From: Cellulosimicrobium sp. Marseille-Q4280
GTDB taxonomy: Bacteria; Actinomycetota; Actinomycetes; Actinomycetales; Cellulomonadaceae
Direction: 5' to 3'
Length of the DNA: 64,000 nt
Assembly: GCF_943181405.1 (NCBI RefSeq)
Contig: NZ_CALPBY010000004.1
Coordinates: 1-64,000 of the forward strand
Below are positions 7,653 through 15,110 of the stretch, piece by piece. Position 1 is the stretch's first letter. Every line of letters starts with the position of its first letter. The notes below the pieces were generated by a model, which made no database searches, was not told the DNA's origin, and saw only the letters and a program-made list of their open reading frames with translations. A program made the translations under genes and the position numbers.

Positions 7653-8018
7653 ATGGGGACTGTCACCGACTACCTGGCCGACCTCGCCGAACCGGAGCGC
7701 GGCGCCCTCGCGCACGTCGTCGCCGTCGCCCGCGAGGTCGCGCCCGACGCCCAGGAGGGCACGGGGTACGGCATGCCCGCGCTGACCTACCGCGGCAGGC
7801 CGCTGCTCAGCGCCGTGCGCGCGGCGAAGCACCTCGCCGTGTACCCGTTCAGCCCGGGCGCCGTCGCCGCCGTCGTCCCCCGGCTCGAGGGCTGGTCGCA
7901 CGCCAAGGGCACGATCCGGTTCACCGCGGACCATCCACTCCCGGACGACGTCGTCCGCGACCTCGTCGCAGCGCGCGCCGCCGAGATCGACGCGGCGCTC
8001 GGTCCGCCGTCGGGCTGA
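7653..8018 (+). CDS. DUF1801/YdhG-like domain protein
   Basis: A 121-residue protein of the DUF1801 class (frataxin-like fold, sometimes called iron-chaperone-like). Diagnostic parts are VTDYLADLAEPERGALAHVVAVARE, EGTGYGMPALTYRGRPLLS, HLAVYPFSPG and GTIRFTADHPLPDDVVRDLV. The ATG at 7653 is chosen because the family starts about there; the longer in-frame start at 7596 adds only a basic unconserved stretch. It is divergent from sodA by 155 bases. Function unproven. Confidence 0.75.
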   Translation: MGTVTDYLADLAEPERGALAHVVAVAREVAPDAQEGTGYGMPALTYRGRPLLSAVRAAKHLAVYPFSPGAVAAVVPRLEGWSHAKGTIRFTADHPLPDDVVRDLVAARAAEIDAALGPPSG

Positions 8019-8100
8019 TCCTCGTCGGGCGGCCCGGCGCCGGGCGATCATGCCGCGGTCCACGACCACGCTGGCGTGGGTGCACGGGCATGATGGTCGC

Positions 8101-8538
8101 GTGCCCGACGACGCCCGCCCCGGTCTGCGCGTGACGCCCGCCCTGGTCGTCCCGGACGCAGAGCTGTCCTGGCGCTTCTCGCGCTCGTCCGGCCCGGGCG
8201 GTCAGGGGGTCAACACCGCGGACTCGCGCGTCGAGCTGTCGTGGGACGTCGCGGGCTCGGCTGTGCTGTCCGCTGCGCAGCGCGCGCGGATCGAGGAGCG
8301 CCTCGGCCGCCGGATGGCCGGGGGAGTGCTGACCGTCGCGGCGTCGGAGCACCGCGCGCAACTGCGGAACCGGGACGCCGCGCGCGTCCGGCTGGCAGCG
8401 CTCGTCGCCGACGCGCTCGCGCCGCCCGGACCGCGCCGGCGCGCGACGCGACCGACCCGCGGCTCGGTCGAGCGGCGCATCGACGCGAAGAAGCGCCGTG
8501 CGGGGGTCAAGCGGATGCGGCGACCGCCCGCCGACTGA
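8101..8538 (+). CDS. arfB: Alternative ribosome-rescue factor/peptidyl-tRNA hydrolase, ArfB-like
   Basis: A 145-residue protein with the release-factor catalytic loop GPGGQGVN near residues 31-38. The GGQ hydrolyses peptidyl-tRNA on stalled ribosomes. The C-terminal tail is strongly basic and disordered (RRIDAKKRRAGVKRMRR), which in ArfB inserts into the empty mRNA channel. The codon-recognition domain of true release factors is absent, so it is not RF1 or RF2. GTG at 8101 gives the expected N-terminus. Confidence 0.85.
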   Translation: MPDDARPGLRVTPALVVPDAELSWRFSRSSGPGGQGVNTADSRVELSWDVAGSAVLSAAQRARIEERLGRRMAGGVLTVAASEHRAQLRNRDAARVRLAALVADALAPPGPRRRATRPTRGSVERRIDAKKRRAGVKRMRRPPAD

Positions 8539-8546
8539 GCCGCGGC

Positions 8547-9176
8547 TCAGATCCTCCGCGCGAGCTGCGGGTAGTCGACGACGATCCCGTCGTCGTCGAC
8601 GGTGAGGTCGGCCGTGAAGTCCCGCGTCGCGCTCGTGTACGTCACCGCGCAGCGGCCGGTCGCCGGGTCGAGCGGCGAGCCCGCGGTGTAGAGCTGGTCG
8701 CTGCGCAGCACCTGGAGCGACGGGACGTCGACCCACGCCATGACGAAGGGCGTCTCGCGCGGCGGTGCGTCGTCCCCGAGGAGGCCGAGCCGCAGGATCG
8801 GCATCGTGTTCGTCACCGGGCACAGCGCGATGTCGCAGTCGACCGCGCCGTCCAGCTCGCCCGGGTCGGCGATGCCCGGCGGGGCGAGGTCGGCGGGCGC
8901 CCGGCCGGACGCCTGCACGTCGGCCTGCCACGCGCCGTCGGGCGACCGGCTCAGGGCCAGGTGGCGCGACCACCCGACGCCGCGCGAAGAGATCTCGAGG
9001 CGCTCCGTGACCCAGCCGGGACCGGTCGTCAGCGCCCATGCCGTCACGTGGCCCGTGGCGCGCGACGTGCCGAGCGCGTCCAGGCGGTTCTCGTGCAGCC
9101 TGACCGTCGCCGCCTCGAGCCGATCCGGGTCGTCGTCCCAGCCGGTCCAGGCGACGTGCCGCGTGGTGGTCGTCAT
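8547..9176 (-). CDS. Putative glycolipid-binding domain protein
   Basis: A 209-residue protein resembling the putative glycolipid-binding family (PF06475 type). Its barrel strands read RHVAWTGWDDDPDRLEAATV, AWALTTGPGWVTERLEI, GAWQADVQASG, DIALCPVTNTMPILRLGL and the C-terminal DYPQLARRI. No signal peptide or membrane helix is present, so it is cytoplasmic. It ends eight bases from the convergent arfB gene. The ligand is unproven. Confidence 0.7.
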   Translation of the reverse strand: MTTTTRHVAWTGWDDDPDRLEAATVRLHENRLDALGTSRATGHVTAWALTTGPGWVTERLEISSRGVGWSRHLALSRSPDGAWQADVQASGRAPADLAPPGIADPGELDGAVDCDIALCPVTNTMPILRLGLLGDDAPPRETPFVMAWVDVPSLQVLRSDQLYTAGSPLDPATGRCAVTYTSATRDFTADLTVDDDGIVVDYPQLARRI

Positions 9177-9336
9177 CAGGCCCTCCCCGTTCGTCGTCCG
9201 TGCCGCTGCCAGTCTCTGCCGTGGAGGCCGTCGTCGCGAGCACGACGTGGCTCGCGGTCGAGCAGGACATCGCGGCCGGAATGCGGCCGTAGACGACCGT
9301 CAGGTCGTGCTCGGCGCCGAGCCGGTGTCGCCGGTG

Positions 9337-10254
9337 TCAGACGAGGGCGGCGCGCGCGGCCCGGGCGATCGCTGCGGCGAGACGGTCGAGCGAGGACGAG
9401 TGCAGGCGCCACTGCTGCCAGTGCTGCGGCACGTCGACGGCGCTCGCGTCGTCGAACCCGACGAGCCGTCCGGCGCGCTCGCCCGGCGCGCTCTGCAGGT
9501 CCGGGAGCATGCCCCAGCCCATGCCGTGCTCGATCGCGCGGAGGAACTCGTGCGACGCGGGGACGTAGTGGCGCGGCGGCCCGGGCTCGCCGTGGCCGAG
9601 CCGCGAGCGCAGGTACCGCTCCTGCAGGTCGTCCTTGCGGTCGAACGCGAGCACCGGCGCGCCGGCGAGCGCGGCGCGCGTGGGGCCGTCCGGGAACCAG
9701 CGCTCGACGAAGGCGGGGCTCGCCGTCGGGCGGTACCGCATGCTGCCGAGCAGCGTCGAGCGGCACCCCGGGACCGCCTCGGCGACGGACGACACCGCGG
9801 CGACGGCCGTCCCGTCGCGCAGGAGACCGATCGAGTGCTCCTCGTCCTCGCGCAGCACCTGGAGCCGTGCCCAGGCGGACGCCTCGACGAGCGCCGGGAG
9901 GGCCCACGTCGTCAGCGCGTCGCCCGAGACGACGAGCGTGATCTCGGGGAGCGCCGGGGCGTCCGGTCCGGCGGCCCGGTCGACCGCAGGTCCGGCGATC
10001 CCCAGCTCTGCGAGGACGTCCGCCTGCTGGAGCGCGAGGTGCCGGGCGTGCCGCACGAGCACCTGACCAGGCGGCGTGAGCTCCGCCGGTCGGCCGCGGC
10101 GCACGAGCACCTGCCCGACGGTGGACTCCAGCGCGCGCATGCGCTGGCTCACCGCGGAGGGCGTGACGCCGAGCTCGCGCGCGGCGGCGTCGAACGTGCC
10201 CGTCGCGGCGATGGCCTCGAGCGCGCGGAGCTGGTCCGGCTGAAGGTCCACCAT
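9337..10254 (-). CDS. lysG: LysR-type regulator LysG/ArgP, activator of lysE
   Basis: A 305-residue LysR-family regulator. The N-terminal winged helix (LRALEAIAATGTFDAAARELGVTPSAVSQRMRALE) and the RRGRPAELTPPGQVLVRHAR extension are those of LysG/ArgP, followed by a periplasmic-binding-like effector domain. The gene is divergent from lysE, the classic arrangement in which LysG with bound lysine or arginine activates the exporter. The ATG at 10254 lies six bases from TAAGAT on its own strand, so its message is probably leaderless. Confidence 0.88.
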   Translation of the reverse strand: MVDLQPDQLRALEAIAATGTFDAAARELGVTPSAVSQRMRALESTVGQVLVRRGRPAELTPPGQVLVRHARHLALQQADVLAELGIAGPAVDRAAGPDAPALPEITLVVSGDALTTWALPALVEASAWARLQVLREDEEHSIGLLRDGTAVAAVSSVAEAVPGCRSTLLGSMRYRPTASPAFVERWFPDGPTRAALAGAPVLAFDRKDDLQERYLRSRLGHGEPGPPRHYVPASHEFLRAIEHGMGWGMLPDLQSAPGERAGRLVGFDDASAVDVPQHWQQWRLHSSSLDRLAAAIARAARAALV

Positions 10255-10267
10255 GAGCGGATCTTAT

Positions 10268-10281
10268 GATCCTGCAGAATC
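10268..10281. promoter_or_regulatory. Dyad in the lysG-lysE intergenic region, candidate LysG site
   Basis: GATCCTGCAGAATC is an imperfect dyad centred on CTGCAG in the 69-base intergenic region. It overlaps the lysG promoter and lies upstream of the lysE -10 box TAGCGT (10312-10317). No good lysE -35 box is visible, consistent with a promoter that needs an activator. Confidence 0.4.
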
Positions 10282-10323
10282 TTTCGCTGTACTGAAGGCC
10301 CGGGAGCGGCCTAGCGTCGGACC

Positions 10324-10983
10324 GTGACCGTCCTCTCTCTCGCCCCGCCCCTCGCCGCCGGACTGGGTGCCGGGCTCTCGCTCATCGTCGCGATCGGCGC
10401 GCAGAACGCGTTCGTGCTGCGGCAGGGTCTGCGTCGCGAGCACGTCCTGCCGGTCGTGGTGGTGTGCGCGGTCTCCGACGTCGTCCTCATCGCCGCCGGC
10501 ACCGCCGGCCTCGGAGCGCTCGTCACCGGCGCGCCCGCGCTGCTCACGGGCGTGCGCTGGGCGGGCGGCCTCTTCCTCCTGGTGCTCGCGGCGCTCGCCG
10601 CTCGGCGTGCTCTGCGGCCGGGTGGGCTCGACCCCGCGGCGGAGGGCGGAGCGACGACGGCGCGGTCCGCGGTCGGCACGTCCCTCGCCCTCACGTGGCT
10701 CAACCCGCACGTCTACCTCGACACCGTGCTCCTGCTCGGCACGCTAGCGGCGGGCTACGCCGCGGCGCACGGCGGCGGTGCGGAGGCTGCGGGGCCCGAC
10801 GCCTTCCGCTGGCTGTTCGGCGCGGGCGCCGCCGTCGCGAGCCTCGTCTGGTTCACGGCGCTCGGGTTCGGGGCGCGGCTGCTCGCCCCGGTCTTCGCCC
10901 GGCCTGTGGCGTGGCGCGTGCTCGACGGCGGCATCGCCGTCGTCATGGCGACCATCGGCCTCACGCTCCTCGTGGGCGCCTGA
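10324..10983 (+). CDS. lysE: L-lysine/L-arginine exporter LysE
   Basis: A 219-residue inner-membrane exporter of the LysE family, which releases excess lysine and arginine. The N-terminal helix with LSLIVAIGAQNAFVLRQGL, including the conserved GAQNAFVLRQ motif, and the later LTWLNPHVYLDTVLLLG are diagnostic. There are about six hydrophobic helices, with a slightly longer loop between helices 4 and 5 (YAAAHGGGAEAAGPDAF). The GTG at 10324 follows a TAGCGT -10 box by only six bases, so translation probably starts without a leader. It forms a regulator-exporter pair with divergent lysG. Confidence 0.93.
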   Translation: MTVLSLAPPLAAGLGAGLSLIVAIGAQNAFVLRQGLRREHVLPVVVVCAVSDVVLIAAGTAGLGALVTGAPALLTGVRWAGGLFLLVLAALAARRALRPGGLDPAAEGGATTARSAVGTSLALTWLNPHVYLDTVLLLGTLAAGYAAAHGGGAEAAGPDAFRWLFGAGAAVASLVWFTALGFGARLLAPVFARPVAWRVLDGGIAVVMATIGLTLLVGA

Positions 10984-11055
10984 CGGCCCGCGAGGCGCGT
11001 CGTCCGGCCGCCGCGTCGTCCGGCTGCCCGTGTCGTCCGGCCGCCGGCAGGACCC

Positions 11056-11928
11056 TCAGGTCAGGTGGTCGAAGTCGCCGCGCACCCACGCGGCGTGGCG
11101 CTCGGCCGAGCGCAGCACGACCTCGCGCGCGTCCGCCGGGACGACCTCCTCGAAGTTGTTGTAGAGCCGCTCGAAGGGCCGTCGGGCGACGCGCTCGGCG
11201 ACCCGCTGCGCGACCGCGCCGGACAGCGGGATGCGGTTGGGGTAGGAGCGCATGAAGCTCACCGACACGCGGTCGGGGTTCGCCATGATCGTGTCGCCGC
11301 TCAGGAGGACGCCGCGCCCGTCGGCGCCGTCGGCCCAGTGCACGACGGCGCTCCCGGGGAAGTGGCCGCCCGGCTGCGACAGCACGACGCCAGGCAGCAC
11401 CTCGCGCTCGCCGGACCACGTCTCGATCACGGGGTCCGGGCGCGCGACCCACCCGGCGTCGGCCTCCGCGACGAGCACCGGCGCGCCCCCGAGCCGCCGG
11501 CTCCACTCGACCTGGACGCCGAACATGTGCGGGTGGCTCGCGGCGATCGCGACGACCGGCCCGAGCGCGAGGACCGCGGCCGCCGCGTCGTCGTCCACGA
11601 AGCCCAGCGGGTCCCACAGGAGGTTGCCCGCGGAGGTCTGGACGAGCTTGGACTGCTGGCCGATCCCGACCCTCGGCGTGTTCGACAGGCCCAGGAGGCC
11701 GGGCTCCAGCTCGGTCACGGTGACCTCCTCGCCCGCCGCCGCGAGCTCCGCGAGCGTCGTCCACGCCTGCCCGGTCGCGGGCACCCACTGACGCTCGTCC
11801 GCGCAGATCGCGCAGACGTCAGGACGGTCGGCGTGCTCGACCGCGCACGTGCGGCAGATCCACCAGCCGGCCCCGGCGGTCTCGTCGGACGTGCGAGCGG
11901 TCTTGCTCTGGTCAGGCGTCGTCGGCAT
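11056..11928 (-). CDS. Metallo-beta-lactamase-fold hydrolase with N-terminal zinc ribbon
   Basis: A 290-residue protein. Residues 23-50 hold a zinc ribbon with Cys25, Cys28, Cys39 and Cys42 (CRTC ... CAIC), and the rest is a metallo-beta-lactamase fold. The usual HxHxDH metal motif reads SHPHMFG, so the aspartate and last histidine are not at their normal places. GGHFPGSAVVHW and LLSGDTIM supply the later histidine and aspartate. It may therefore bind one metal or a different one. The substrate is unknown. ATG at 11928 lies 66 bases from the divergent nuclease gene. Confidence 0.75.
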   Translation of the reverse strand: MPTTPDQSKTARTSDETAGAGWWICRTCAVEHADRPDVCAICADERQWVPATGQAWTTLAELAAAGEEVTVTELEPGLLGLSNTPRVGIGQQSKLVQTSAGNLLWDPLGFVDDDAAAAVLALGPVVAIAASHPHMFGVQVEWSRRLGGAPVLVAEADAGWVARPDPVIETWSGEREVLPGVVLSQPGGHFPGSAVVHWADGADGRGVLLSGDTIMANPDRVSVSFMRSYPNRIPLSGAVAQRVAERVARRPFERLYNNFEEVVPADAREVVLRSAERHAAWVRGDFDHLT

Positions 11929-11993
11929 GGGTCGTTCCTACCCCCGTCCACCCACAGGCTGCTGCCCGGACGCCCGTGTGGTTGGCTCGGCGC

Positions 11994-12845
11994 GTGACTC
12001 TCGGCCACGACCCGAACTTCCTCGTCGTCCCCGTGCCCCTGCCCCGGGCCGCGCGCCCGCTGCGCGAGCTGCCCTCCACGCACTTCACCGTGCAGCTCGA
12101 CCCCGCGCGACGCCTCGCGGCCGCCACGGTGGTCGACGTCGACGGCGCGCGGCTGCTCGACCTCCCGCGCGACGACGACTGGCACCTCGACCCGCGCGTG
12201 CCCGCGTCGGAGCAGGCCGGGCCGGAGCTGTACGTGGACAACGACCTGGATCGCGGCCACCTCGTCCGGCGCCGCGACCCCGTGTGGGGCGACGAGGACG
12301 TGGCGCGGCGCGCGAACGCCGAGACGTTCGCCTACCCCAACGCGGCGCCGCAGGCCGCGCAGTTCAACCAGTCCAAGGAGCTGTGGAACGGGCTCGAGGA
12401 CCACGTGCTCGACCACGCGGAGGCCCTGCGGCAGCGGCTCGTCGTCCTCACCGGGCCCGTCCTCGCCCCGGAGGACCCGGTGTACCGCGGCGTCGGCATC
12501 CCGCGGCTGTTCTGGAAGGTCGCGGCGTGGGCGAGCGGTCCGGCGGACGCGCCGGCGCTGGCGGCGGCCGCGTTCGTGCTCGACCAGACGCCGCAGCTCG
12601 GCGAGATCGACCTGCGCACCGCGGACGCGAGGGCGCTCGCGGCCGGTGACGTCCCGCCCCTCGGCCCGTTCCGGACGTTCCAGGTGCCGGTGTCCGACGT
12701 CGAGGTGCTCACCGGCCTCGACCTCGGCCCGCTGGCCGCCGCCGACGTGCTGGTCGCGGCAGGACCCGCGCCGACCGAGCCCTTGGCTCTCGACCGGGAG
12801 CGGTGGACCGAGCTCCACGGCCCGGCCGACGTCGTCGTGGGCTGA
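11994..12845 (+). CDS. DNA/RNA non-specific endonuclease (NUC family)
   Basis: About 283 residues. The active-site motif DRGH of the beta-beta-alpha-metal nuclease family is in NDLDRGHLVRRRDPVWG, and the downstream NAAPQAAQFNQSKELWNGLEDHVLDHA supplies the metal-binding asparagine (usually FN...WxxLE). No signal peptide is evident, which is unusual because many relatives are secreted; an upstream in-frame start at 11976 adds only six residues. Such enzymes cut DNA and RNA without sequence preference. Confidence 0.82.
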   Translation: MTLGHDPNFLVVPVPLPRAARPLRELPSTHFTVQLDPARRLAAATVVDVDGARLLDLPRDDDWHLDPRVPASEQAGPELYVDNDLDRGHLVRRRDPVWGDEDVARRANAETFAYPNAAPQAAQFNQSKELWNGLEDHVLDHAEALRQRLVVLTGPVLAPEDPVYRGVGIPRLFWKVAAWASGPADAPALAAAAFVLDQTPQLGEIDLRTADARALAAGDVPPLGPFRTFQVPVSDVEVLTGLDLGPLAAADVLVAAGPAPTEPLALDRERWTELHGPADVVVG

Positions 12846-12894
12846 CCGGGGCCGGGTCGGCACGGGGTCGTCCACAGGTCGGCCGCGTTCGGCG

Positions 12895-12953
12895 TGGGAA
12901 CGCTTCCACGACCGGGCGGTAGGCGTTAGCGTGGATCCTGCGGGTACCGCCCG
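12895..12953 (+). promoter_or_regulatory. LacI-type operator, promoter and 5'-UTR hairpin of the 12982 gene
   Basis: TGGGAACGCTTCCA (12895-12908) is a near-palindrome of the TGGGAGCGCTCCCA type used by CebR-like sugar regulators. It covers the expected -35 position of a promoter whose -10 is TAGCGT (12927-12932). A separate perfect 9-bp inverted repeat, CGGGCGGTA (12913-12921) and TACCGCCCG (12945-12953), brackets the -10 box and could be a second operator or a leader hairpin. Confidence 0.55.
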
Positions 12954-12981
12954 TCACCGCCGACCGGGCCGAGGAGTCCCC

Positions 12982-13956
12982 ATGTTGCCGTCGCCGACGA
13001 CCCTCGAGGACGTCGCCGCCGCCGCGCGCGTGTCCCGCTCGACGGCGTCCCGCGTCCTGCGCGGGAACGGTCCCGTCTCCGGCCGGGCCCGCCAGGCCGT
13101 GCTCGACGCCGTCGAGCGGCTCGGGTACGTCCCGCACCCGGGCGCGCGCTCGCTCGCCAGCGGGCAGGGCGAGCGCGTCGTCGTGGCGGTCGGGTCGCCG
13201 TCGTCGGAGCTCCTGGCCGACCCGTACGTGGCGCGCGTCGTCGCGGCCGCGAGCCGCACCGCGGACACCGAGGGCGTCGGCGTCGCGCTGCGCTGGCTGG
13301 GCCGCGACCCCCGGGCCGAGCTCGAACGCCTCGCCCGCGACCCGGGCGTCGGCGGCGTGCTGCTCGTCGACTACTCCGCCGACGTCCTCGCGCTCGTCCC
13401 GTCGTCGCTCGTGCCGCGCGTCGCGGCGATCGGACCGGCGGACGGCCGCGTGCCGTCCTACGACGTCGACGCGGCCGCCGGCATCGCCGCGCTCGTCGAG
13501 CACGTCGTCACGAGCGGCCGTCGCGACGTCCTCATGCTCTCCGGCCCGCGCTGGCTCCCCGGCACCCGCCGCGCGGTCGCCGCGTACGCGGCCACGATGG
13601 GCGACGCAGGTCTGCCCCGGCGGGTCGTCGCGGCCGACCTCACGGCGTCCGCCGGCGCGGGAGCCGTGCGCCGGGCGCGGCTGCGCTGGCCCGCGACGGA
13701 CGCGGTGGTCGCCATGAGCGACCTGCTCGCCTTCGGCGCGGTGCGGGCGCTCGCGGAGGACGGCGTCCGCGTGCCCGACGACGTCGCCGTCACCGGGTTC
13801 GACGACCACCCGCTCGCGCGCGAGCTCGGCGTGGCGCTCACGACCGCGACGCACCCCGTCGAGCAGATCGCCGCCGCCGCGACGGCCGACCTCCTCGGGC
13901 GGCGGCGCGACGGCCGGACCTTCCCGTCCGTCGTCGTCGTGCGCGCGACGGCGTAG
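12982..13956 (+). CDS. LacI family transcriptional regulator
   Basis: A 324-residue repressor. The N-terminal helix-turn-helix is TLEDVAAAARVSRSTASRVLRG, with the hinge helix RLGYVPHPGARSLASG, followed by a two-lobed periplasmic-binding-like sensor domain (DVDAAAGIAALVEHVV, TDAVVAMSDLLAFGAVRAL, VAVTGFDDHPLAREL). An operator-like TGGGA-TCCCA type sequence overlaps its promoter, suggesting autoregulation. No sugar operon is adjacent, so the effector and other targets are unknown. Confidence 0.88.
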   Translation: MLPSPTTLEDVAAAARVSRSTASRVLRGNGPVSGRARQAVLDAVERLGYVPHPGARSLASGQGERVVVAVGSPSSELLADPYVARVVAAASRTADTEGVGVALRWLGRDPRAELERLARDPGVGGVLLVDYSADVLALVPSSLVPRVAAIGPADGRVPSYDVDAAAGIAALVEHVVTSGRRDVLMLSGPRWLPGTRRAVAAYAATMGDAGLPRRVVAADLTASAGAGAVRRARLRWPATDAVVAMSDLLAFGAVRALAEDGVRVPDDVAVTGFDDHPLARELGVALTTATHPVEQIAAAATADLLGRRRDGRTFPSVVVVRATA

Positions 13957-14016
13957 CGCGGGCCTCGCGACCGGTCGCCGCCCTCCGGACGTCGGTGAGA
14001 CGTGCCGGCCGACCCG

Positions 14017-14478
14017 CTACCGCGTGGCGGCCGCGTGCTCCGCGAAGGGCTGGAGGACCAGCTTCCAGCCCGTGCCGTAGCGCGTCCGGGCGGCCCCGCC
14101 GTCGGCCCGCGCCTCCCAGCCGGAGTGCGTGAGGGCGACGACGGTCGCGTCACCGTCGGGCGTGAACGTCACCTCGACGCGTGTCGCGGCGTCGGCCTGC
14201 TCGCCCGGGTGCCACGTGAACGCGAGCGAGTGAGGCGGGTCCCACCGCGTCACGGTGCCCCAGTCGGCGCTCCCGCCGTCGGCGAGGGTCTCGACCAGAC
14301 GGGTCGCGCGACCGTCGGGGTCGCGCTCGAACGCGACCGACGACGACGCGCCGCCGACCGAGAACCCGGCGAGCGGCCACCACGCGCCGACCTCGTCGAC
14401 GAAGACCGCGAACGCGCGGTCGGGGCGGGCCGGGACGCTGACGGTCGTGACGAGGTCAGGGAGCGGTGCGGTGCTCAT
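14017..14478 (-). CDS. SRPBCC/AHSA1-like domain protein
   Basis: A 153-residue START-like (SRPBCC) protein: VTTVSVPARPDRAFAVFVDEVGAWWPL, WGTVTRWDPPHSLAFTWHPG and GWKLVLQPFAEHAA are the usual strands and final helix of the AHSA1 class. It is the second gene of an ArsR-SRPBCC operon, its ATG overlapping the regulator stop by four bases. These pairs are common in actinobacteria; the ligand bound in the helix-grip cavity is not known. Confidence 0.82.
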   Translation of the reverse strand: MSTAPLPDLVTTVSVPARPDRAFAVFVDEVGAWWPLAGFSVGGASSSVAFERDPDGRATRLVETLADGGSADWGTVTRWDPPHSLAFTWHPGEQADAATRVEVTFTPDGDATVVALTHSGWEARADGGAARTRYGTGWKLVLQPFAEHAAATR

Positions 14479-14861
14479 GGCGTCCTCCTCGGGGCGTCGG
14501 TGGCGGGTTCGGGACCCTGCGCGGCAGACTCCGTGGCGGGGTTCTCCGTCGGGACGGTCGGTTCGGTCGCGGCGACGTGGCGCGCGTACGCGCCGAGCGC
14601 CGTCGTCCACAGGTCGTCGAGCCAGCGCCGCACGTCCTCGGCGCCGGTCGGGTCGAGGCGGTAGACGCGGCGCGTGCCCACCGCGTCGTGGCGGACGAGC
14701 CGCGCGTCCTCGAGCACGCGCAGGTGCTGCGAGACGGCGGGGCGGCTCACGGGGAGGCGGTCCGCGATCTGGCCCACGGACGCGGGCCCGGAACGCAGGT
14801 GCTCGAGAATCGCCCGACGGCGCGCGTCGCCGAGGGCGTCCAACGTTCGGTAAGTCAGCAC
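14475..14861 (-). CDS. ArsR family winged-helix repressor
   Basis: A 128-residue regulator. The DNA-binding part is TLDALGDARRRAILEHLRSGPASVGQIADRLPVSRPAVSQHLRVLEDARLVRHDAVGTRRVYRLDP. No CxC metal-binding motif is present, so it is not an arsenic or cadmium sensor of the classical kind. The C-terminal 30 residues are low-complexity and rich in Thr, Glu and Pro. The GTG at 14861 lies seven bases from its -10 box and inside its own operator, so the message is leaderless. It likely represses itself and the SRPBCC partner. Confidence 0.88.
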   Translation of the reverse strand: MLTYRTLDALGDARRRAILEHLRSGPASVGQIADRLPVSRPAVSQHLRVLEDARLVRHDAVGTRRVYRLDPTGAEDVRRWLDDLWTTALGAYARHVAATEPTVPTENPATESAAQGPEPATDAPRRTP

Positions 14862-14897
14862 TTACCGAACGCTACGCCGACGCCGCTGCGGGGGCAA
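14844..14897 (-). promoter_or_regulatory. ArsR operator overlapping its own start codon, with leaderless promoter
   Basis: A perfect 12-bp inverted repeat (CGTTCGGTAAGT at 14844-14855 and ACTTACCGAACG at 14860-14871, four-base spacer) runs from the -10 box into the first six codons. On the minus strand TTGCCC (14892-14897), a 17-base spacer and TAGCGT (14869-14874) form a good promoter seven bases before the GTG. Confidence 0.7.
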
Positions 14898-15110
14898 GGG
14901 TGAGGCGCGCCCGGGTGAGGTTCCCCAGAGCCGTGGCGGTGCGCGGGGTGCCGCACTATCGTCGGACTCGCACCTTCCGCCCGCGCCGACCCACGCGCGC
15001 CATCGCGGTCCGACGCCGTCGTCGGGTCGCCACTCGACGCACGCCACGCGGTGTGCGCCGACCGCCTCGCGCACGGGCCGGCGTCGGCCCGCCACGGAAG
15101 GACCGGAGCC

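Noticed and set aside
11994-12845. Secreted toxin role for the endonuclease
   Set aside because: No signal peptide, immunity gene or delivery domain is visible.
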